Under the pieces are notes generated by a model that saw nothing but the letters and a program-made list of their open reading frames with translations, made no database searches and was not told where the DNA came from. This document shows positions 37,801 to 46,800 of a stretch of 64,000 bases of DNA, piece by piece (the stretch's first letter is position 1; each line of letters begins with the position of its first letter). This DNA is from Pycnopodia helianthoides. Its lineage: Eukaryota > Echinodermata > Asteroidea > Forcipulatida > Asteriidae. The translations under genes and the position numbers were made by a program. Where the stretch lies: contig CM063248.1 in NCBI GenBank assembly GCA_032158295.1, positions 2,397,773 to 2,461,772 of the forward strand, read 5' to 3'.

Positions 37801-40800
37801 AAATTCTAGAAGAAAACAAATCTCTCCACTTACAAATCCATTGGTAAAAGAACTAATGCACTTCTCGGCAGCACCGGTTACCCCCCCCCCCCCAAGCCGG
37901 TGGGTTGTAATTTCCGACCACCACTTCTCGCTTAATGTCATCTTATCGCTACATTTGAGTTGTTTATTTAAAGTATACCATAGATGGATTGCAATACGCG
38001 TCATTGACCACCATCTTTGATGAACTGTGCATGCGTGAAGAGCTATTATTGGCTGAGAGTCGTGCGTAGCGCGTACACGCGTGCACTTCTCCATCGTTTT
38101 ACATCAAAGATGGCGGTCAATGACGCGTATTGCAATCCATCTAAACAGGATTGGTATAGCTGACAAAATAGTCGCAAACAGTGTTCATGTTTTGTGTAAT
38201 CAACCATACATGAAATAACAAACCTCTGAAAATGTGGACTTAATCCGTCGTGTGAGTCAGGAGAAAATAGTGAAAAACCATGCACAATTTTCAGCATGTA
38301 AGCGAATTGTCCTTAATTTGGTTGTAACAACCAAAATCAGCTGTCTTTGTTGTGTTTCTTTTGTTTTTTTAAAGGTATTTTTAATACATTTTTCTGATAT
38401 ATGTTTAGAGGGAAATATTTCACAGAAGATTTTTTTCTAGAATATGAACTTCAGTTAGCTTTTTAGACAAAAATATAGCAATTTTTTTTAAAGTTATCCT
38501 GACCAATCCCGTATAATACCTTTCATTAAAACAGTTGATATACTTCTTTATCTTCTATAGGTTGACTGTTACGGCAAGTTGTGCCATGAACCTTGCATAC
38601 TTCCCTATGGACCAACAACGCTGTTCGCTCAAAATGGAAAGCTGTAAGTAACAATCTCTTGTTTCTAATATCTATTTTAAACGAATCACAAACACTCCTT
38701 TTACGTTTGTATGTTTTTTAAAAACGTCTGGTACCCTGTCCGCAACACAGATGTTTCATCACTGACGGTTTGAACCGTCAATAAAAGGTCTGACAAAACC
38801 AACCGGCTCTTTTCAGAACCAACACTACTTCCAAGAAGAGATTATTACATAGTCTGCTTGCAAGAACTAATGTTAATTGTGGAGTCAAACATCACCGAAA
38901 GGGTAAAACTTGTACCCAAATATTGAGTAATTATCTTTTAGATATCATACATCAAGTAACCATCAATGTCGTGTACCGGTCCAATATGGCCACCGATCCA
39001 AATGAAGCATTTAACAGCAACATCGTTACCGCCACCAACATTCAAGTTCGGAACTGCAAAACCTCAAGCCTAACCAATATTCAACTTCCGAACTCCAAAA
39101 GCTCAAGCCTAACCAATATTCAAGTTCGAAACTCCAAAACCTCAAGCCTAGCCATTCAAGTTCCGAACTCCAAAAGCTCAAGCCTAACCATCGTTCAAGT
39201 TCCGAACTCCAAAAGCTCAAGCCTAACCAATATTCAAGTTCCGAACCCCAAAAGCCTAAGCCGGGCATAGACGAACAATCGTCTGAATAACCTGGTGACT
39301 TTAATAACATTTTGTAAATACAACATAACACAGACTAAACGGGCAGCTAGAGCCGCCACAGTCTTGGTACTCACCGCCCTAGAAAAATAAACGTTATTGA
39401 TCGCCAAGGCCGATTACAATGGAAAGAACATGACGACGGGCGACCATGCAGGCCCTCGCCTGGCTAACTTAATCAAAGTCCATCTGGTACCTGAGAAATT
39501 AACCAGGTGCAGCCAAAACATACTCCGAGCTGTTCGTCCTGATCAATGCAAGATCCCTCGTCCCAACGTTAATGATGAACGGCAGATAACACCAACTTCT
39601 AATCACAGCGACATTGCTGTCATCCACCGAAACATGGTTTCCAGCTAGTGTCGACCCAAGACGTCGGTGTTCCAGGAAACAGCTTAGTCAGTTAAAAAAA
39701 CCGGAGAAAAAACACAACGAGGAGGAGTTGCCCTTTTACCTAGGTGACAGTGTACAGTTGAGAAAATACAGAAAAGAATAATCCATAATCTGCCCGCTGT
39801 CTTCCCGTTGGACATAGCCAATGAGATCAATAAAAACTTTTTTTTATCGGCAACAAAGGACATTCCGGCTCTGGATCATGCTCGCATACCGGAGAACACT
39901 TGCCCAACGGAATCACCAGCCCCCACCGTAACTCAACAAGAAGTCTACAACAAACTGAACAAAGTATACTCGGTTTGTGCTACTACCTGGGCGGGAGGTA
40001 GGACATCGGCCAGGACTACTACTTTCGACTAGTGGATCGAGGGGACTTCTCGTAATTAAGTTTACCAATCTGCGAGAAACTGAACAAAATCAAACTTGGC
40101 AAAAGTGAAGGACCTGTCTACTTTCCACCGCGAGTGATGAAGGAATTCGCGTATGATCTGTGTCTTCCTTTATACAGACATGTTCATTACGAGAGGGAAT
40201 AGTTCCGGATATCTGAATAAGGGTCTTACATTGTTCCCGTAGACTAATCTTCCAAGATTGGATGACCTACGCCAAATCTTACCATGTCTCGCTATCTGCA
40301 TATTCGCCAAAAAATATTTGAAGTCTTTGTGGCAGATTGGAAACTTAAAGACAGACTGTTTTATAGATAAACATCAATTTGGGTCACCGGTGGGTTCCTC
40401 CACTACACACTGTGTGGTCAGACTTCGTGATGATATTCACATCCATTGATGCACCCAAGCATTCCGCTTTATTGATAACTACTTATTTAAAGGCACTGGA
40501 CACGTTTGGTAATTACTCAAAACAATTACTAGCTTCAAAACTTACTTGGTACTGAGCAACGAAGAGCTGTTGATAGTATAAAACATTGTGGGAAACGACT
40601 CCCTCTGAAGTAACGTAGTTTTTTTAGAAACAGGTAATTTCTCACTAAAATATTAAAAGACTTCTGGCCAGAAGTCTTTTATTTTGCACCTAAAAGCACA
40701 CAAATTTGTGCAACGAGGGTGTTTTTTCTTTCATCATTTTCTTGCAACTGCGATGACCAATTGAGTCCAAATTTTCACAGATTTGTTATTTTATGGATGA

Positions 40801-43800
40801 TGGGATACACCAAGTGAGAATACAGGTTTTTGACAATTACCAAAGGTGTCCAGTACCTTTAAGCAAAGCCTTTGATCGTATTGACCAATATCAGATTGGC
40901 ATTGAGAAGTTGATTCATTTAGGTTCATAACAACCTCTATTGTGTTATGGATCATGAAGTTTCCTGTCATACTGTTCCCAGGCAGTGCGTTATAATGGAA
41001 CACTTTCAAAGTGGGGGAATTGTAAAGGCTGGGGGGTCCCACAAGGTACCAAACTTGGCCCTTTTGCTTTTCTGGTCTTGTTTAATGACTCTGTTACAAA
41101 TCCTCATGAGGGTAACTCACTATAAACTTGTTGATGACATGACTATTTTTTTGTCAGTCTTTTGAAGATTCTGAATTAACTAAACACATCAACAAAAGTA
41201 AGTCCCCCCCCCTCAACAGTTCGTCATAACATTGTAAGGTAAAACATTTTACCAATACAACTAATTAAGAAATAATTGTATGACATGTTTCCTAAGTGTT
41301 GTTGAAAAATGAAAGATGTCCATGAATTAATGGCTGAATGAGCTCAAATGGAAGACAATAACTGCCCTTATCAAAAGTCACAAAGGTTTATCAAATATGC
41401 AAATTTTAACAACACTTAGGAAACATGTCATAGAATTATTTCTAAATTAGTTGTATTGGTAAAATGTTTTACCTTACAATGTTATGACGAACTGTTGAGG
41501 GGGGGGGGGGCTTAGTTTTGTTGATGCGTTTATGTGTGTGTGCAAAAAGAGCTGGACCTTCTCCAACAAAGGTCTGGCACTAAACAACATGAAACTGTCC
41601 CATCCTAGTATCGAGCTTTGAATGCACTGCACCTGTAGCGCTTAGGCCAAATAATACATTTTAAAAAACATGTTTAGCGTCCCCGCCCGCTTCCTTTTTA
41701 GAGACAGCCTCCTTTTTTGTCTCTCTCTTTTTTTTTGACGATCTCTGACGGGGAAAATAAATAAGATTGACTTTTAGACTTTAGCACACCGAAAAAGAAA
41801 ACACAGAAAAAAGCTGGCAACCATCTTTTTTTTTTAAAGCCCAGCCGGTTGTCTTAGAAACGTGTCGGGCGGCTATTTAAAAAAAAAAAAAAAAAAAAAA
41901 ACCCTCCTCCTTCCTTTTTTTTTTTAAAGGCAGGACGCTAAACATGTTTTTATTTTTGTTATTTTGCCTTACCTTTCAGATTGGAAGTTCAATAATCACT
42001 CAATACACAGGTCTTAAAACACTTAAGGTCCACCTTAATTAACCCAGATTAATACAATGTATAAACACCTTTGATCAAAGTTGTGTTTTTCTACGTCAAC
42101 TGAAGCGGTGCTTTATACATGACTTGCTAAGTATTTACGTCATATCATGATGTATGTGAGACCTACTGTTGAATATTATGCTCCCTCCCGTCCGATAGTC
42201 GAGCCTCAACAAATCTCAGCTTTGGAATGCCTTGAGAAGTTGCAGCGCAAAAAACCTCTGCGAATAATTATTGGCTTCTGACTACTGTATGGAGCTAAGA
42301 CCTTTGAGAGACATTTGTATCCAGTTCGGCTTGTCCTCAATTCCAGTGAAACTCGAGCAGCTCTCTGTTTGCTTACTTAAATAATAATGTGATGACTTGT
42401 ACCATTTGAATCTGTGAAAATGCATGTATAAGTGTATGCATAACCTACTTCCTACCTGTTTTAATTCTTGTTTTACCTTCATGAATGAAATACTCGTATA
42501 GTTTGTATATTTCTTTACGGACTGCGAGGGGGGTAACCCTGTTTCAGCCCCAGGAGTAGGTGACAACGTGCCCCTGGTGTCATTTGATTTGGGTCAACAG
42601 CAAAAATCAGTTAAGTGTAGCCGTCACCTTGAAGTGGCCGTTCGGCCTTGTGAGTGAGGCGATATCTCATAAAAAAGTATTTTGAAAAAAGCGCTAGAGG
42701 AATTTTGTTCGTCAAATTTAACGGACCGTCAATATCTAAAAAATAGTGTTGTTCATCGAGGCATATCATACCTGAATGGTTTACATGGTTTTCTTAAAGG
42801 TATTATACAGGATTGGTAGAGCTGACAAAACAGTCGCAAACAAAGTTTATGTTTTGTGTGATTAACCATAAATAACAAACCTGTGAAAATTTGAACTCAA
42901 TTGGTCATCGAGGTCACGAGAAAATAGTGAAAAGAGACCTTATGTGTTTTCTGTTTTTCGAACATCGAGTTTATTATCGCGCGCGATAAAAACTATTGTT
43001 TTATTCATTTCTCAGAAACGATAGCATTTTTAGGCAGAAATATTTTTAAGGAACCCTTTCTACTATTACTTGCTTTAATTCATGTAAGTTATGTGTGAAT
43101 CTGTGAACATTTGTGTTTTTCGATCTTACCAATAGTGTACAGGGCCTTTAAATCATTACCCTCTCTATTTCTGTCTTTGTGAAAAAAACTCAAAAGCTCA
43201 GTTCCTTGACTCATATTCATAATTTGTTGGCCTTGTCTCACATTTGTCCTGTCTGCTTCATTTTGTCCTATGTCCATGTTTACGGTACCTTGGCTGTATG
43301 TTTGTCTGTCCATAGGTTATGGAACAAAAGCGTCTCGCTTAACCTTAGATCTAAATGTTGTCATTAATTTGCTGTTTATTATTGAATCATTGTGGACTTA
43401 ATGTATTTCAAATCTCATTCTAATGTATGACTTGTGTAATTTCTACATAACTGTGCATTATTTGAACGAATGACAGCATTGAAATAAATGTTACTGAATA
43501 GTGAATGGTGCATCACCTCTCAACTCTGACAACTTCATACTGGATCCCTCCCCTAGAAGTAGTTCAACTTGAGAAACTCTTCCAAGCTCGGTTCGGTTAT
43601 ATACAGTACAAACCGATACAAAACAGCTGCATTCCCTCCCTGGTTAACTTGCTCAATCAATCAATTTACTGGTTGATCTCAGTTATCTCTGGTATTTATA
43701 ATTTATTATATCTTGCAATTGTATTTTTTATTTTTGTTTAATACATTTGTTATCATAATCCCCAATGTTTTCCTTTAGCCTTGTAAAGTATCGTGTAGAG

Positions 43801-46800
43801 TTGTTTGAAGTTTTTAAATATGTGGCGAATTTCGCTATACTTTGAACACAACAGCCCTTTATCATGGTGCAGCCATCTTGATTTTCTCCCATTCAAATCA
43901 ATGTAACCAAACCGAGGCCGAAAGGACAAATAGTCTGGTTCCTTTTCGTACAATGAATATTAGCATCCATTACCATTATTGGATACATGGAACATGACCA
44001 AGATGGTGGCGGCATGATCGGGGTCTATTCAGCCTTTTGGGCTGCAATGTTTGATTTTTAATAAACCCACAGATTCAAATATGAATTGATATATACATTG
44101 CAGATGCTTACAGCGATAAGAATGTTTATTATTATTGGATGCCATCACCGATCCACGTTGACCCTGCTGTAACCCTTCCACAGTTCCAGTTCCTCGGCAA
44201 CAGCCATCGCATCAACTTGGCAATCTATTACGGTAAGTGTCGTTATATCAGGGAAAAACCGCTGTAAACGAGCCCTATCCCACTGAATTTAATGTCCATA
44301 AAATGGTGTAGCAGAAGTAGATGAGACTTTGGGGTCCACCGATATTTCTGCACTGGAGTTAGTGTGATCGTACGAATACAAAAAAACTCTCTCAACCTTC
44401 TCTTCATTTTTATTATTATTTGTCATTACCTTCAAGAATATTGTGTGAACTGCAGTGTCAATAATTTTTGGTTAAACATTCATAACACAATATTACACAA
44501 CGTGATTTTCACGCGGTTTTTTCACAATCTTAGGCACCTTGTTCAGTGTACTGTTTTAAGGTTGTTTAATATATGGTTTCCACACCAATTTCAGCAAATT
44601 GTAATTCAATTTCAATAACACAAATTCAAATCCACCCATTTTCAAAACAAAAACTAAATCGAACTAGGGGTTACTTTTAAGCATTCATTTCCGTTTTCGT
44701 GCACACATGATTTCGTTCTCCCCATTCAGGTTCGTTTCAGCCATTCCATTTCATTTAATAGACATTCAAAGCTACGTTTTCACTATTCCTCAGTTGAATT
44801 CACACCGTCTCTTTTTAAATACACTGAAATGATGAAATGTCTCTGCGAATATCCGTCCCGTCCACCCTATGGTGCTTTCAGTCCATCGTTGCAGTGGTGC
44901 GTCCCCCCCCCCCCCTCACTGTTATCAGTATCGTGTCGGGTGAGGTCGCTTTGATGTTTGTCTTTTGAAAACGAGAGGACTGGAACCATCCAACCCCTTC
45001 CTGATTAGGGCGTGTTTTTCCAAATGAGGGAATATTTTTCCAATTGGGGGAATTTTGTACCCCCCAATTAGGAAATGTTTCCTAATTAGGGAATGTTCTC
45101 CCAAAGTGAATGCAAGCGGATGTGCCAATGCTGCAACTGCTGCAACTGCTGCAACTGCTGTTATTATTCCAATTCAAAATGAACTCTGTCTTATGAGAAA
45201 AGGGGGGTGACAATGACAAACAATTTGGAAGCACCACACGTTCGGCTGGGCGTCTGGGCCGTCCTTGAGGCGTCTGGGCGCCCCCTCAGAGGAGCAGACT
45301 GCCGGGTCAGACCAGTCGCTGAACAGACACCCCGAAGACGGTCTCTTCGGTCTTAAAAATCATATCAATATTACATATCCAGCGATTGATTACAGCATAT
45401 TATTAAGAAAGGTGGGAAGATTATTTAAAGGGATTCAATTTATAATACAGTGACTTCAGATTATTAATGCGATACTCCCTGTTTGTGAGTATGTAGTTGC
45501 AATTAGAGCTGACAAAAATTGATTTTTTGTAACTAAAAGGTCGTTTTGTATACAATCCGGATATGAACAAGATCGTTAAATCTAACCTTGGAGCAAAGCG
45601 TTCAATTAAGAGGATGATCAGAGGGAAATTGTTGCTTACGGTTCAAGTACGGGGCCCAAAGGTTAAATGCACGTTTGTGATGGACTCATTTTTTAATAGA
45701 TGGAGTCCTAGAGAAAGTATGGAAAAAATTACAAGTCGCGCTGAAAAAGGTGTAAAAATGCCATTTTATTTGGCACTCTTACAGAGCGAAATTGGAAACA
45801 TGACGTCATTGTGTATCAACAACAAAAATGGAGTGTTGTCATGCCTCCCAATCAGGAAATTTGCTCGCCAGCGAAAAAGTCAAATTCAAGGCTATTTTGA
45901 TGGAATCATCGAAATTCAATACTGAACTAAAGATGTACAGACCCATTATATTTGAAGTGTGACGTCATTGAAAATTGATGGATTTTTGACAAAGTAGCAC
46001 TGGAAGGGTATCAAACACAGTGGCATTTTACACCGCTTTTAACACGAGGCTGGAGACTTGTACAAGAAATTGTTCACTGTCCATGAGGGCTTCATCTATT
46101 GTCAAAAAGGATCGATAATATAATCGACTTGCATTGTTGCGTCTCTCACTCTGTTGACAAGAATCGCCTTCACAATAGTCTGCCTTTTGCTGTCCTTACA
46201 ATAAGCTGTGTTTATCACCCCCAAAAACATGCTAATGCATGCTGATTAAGCAGAAAAAGTCTGCTTATTTATGTGTTATAAAATGTGTCCTTTGAATATT
46301 ACAAAACAGCTATATTCCAAATTTAAACCGATTTAAACTTCCTTTTCCTTCACACCTCCCCACCCCCCCCCCCCCCCCCAGTTGGTAACTACTCCCAGCT
46401 GATTGCAGATTTCTACCTCGGTCGTGAGATCTCGTACTACCTGATTCAGACCTACATGCCGTCCACTCTAATTGTCATCGTCTCTTGGGTGTCCTTCTGG
46501 ATACCGCGGTCTTCTACTCCGGCCCGTACCGCCCTGGGGATCACCACCGTGCTCACGATGACGACACTCATGGGCAACGCCGGCTCATCGCTCCCAAAGC
46601 TCTCATATGTTAAGGTAAACATTAATTCATAACTATTTTGTTTCCTCTTCAGACGGAAAAACAAGTGGTGTCTGCGATTTCTATTTCTACTCATCGTTTA
46701 ATATTCGGCAAAAGACCTTAAGTCGGGATATAAACACCAACGAGCAAATAATAGTTAAGTGTCTAGCTTAATGAAATATTAGTTATCACGTTGGGGGTTC

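Larger units (their letters stand above)
34032..38560 (+). other. Cys-loop intron 4
   Basis: Begins with back-to-back elements C4 and D (34051-34856), then a C-related copy (35273-35641), T-rich low complexity (35740-36060), A5 split by a 768-bp insertion containing a 16-bp minisatellite (36513-37675), and a C-related copy interrupted by a small foldback (37967-38523). No exon seen. Confidence 0.75.
39380..42300 (+). pseudogene. Decayed non-LTR retrotransposon, plus strand, with nested insertions
   Basis: RT fragments appear in order: [20 protein letters not shown] (about 39810), [12 protein letters not shown] and [20 protein letters not shown] (40260-40430), KAFDRID (about 40865), [10 protein letters not shown] (about 41035, split by a frameshift), [13 protein letters not shown] (catalytic box about 41120) and PTVEYYAP with LECLEKLQR (about 42165-42250). 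Interrupted by B3 and by inverted-repeat elements at 41181-41532 and 41663-41953. Multiple stops. The 5' limit is uncertain. Confidence 0.8.
38644..44103 (+). other. Cys-loop intron 5
   Basis: Holds a histone-stem-loop-like sequence (38805-38840), a 39-bp minisatellite (39028-39270), a plus-strand LINE remnant with three nested elements (39380-42300), element C5 (42794-43151), an abutting copy of repeat I (43152-43505) and a J-type inverted-repeat element (43850-44030). Confidence 0.75.

Noticed and set aside
38923..39270. 13-residue repeat protein ([13 protein letters not shown] type)
   Set aside because: By-product of a 39-bp minisatellite. It lies in an intron, with stop codons either side and no gene context.
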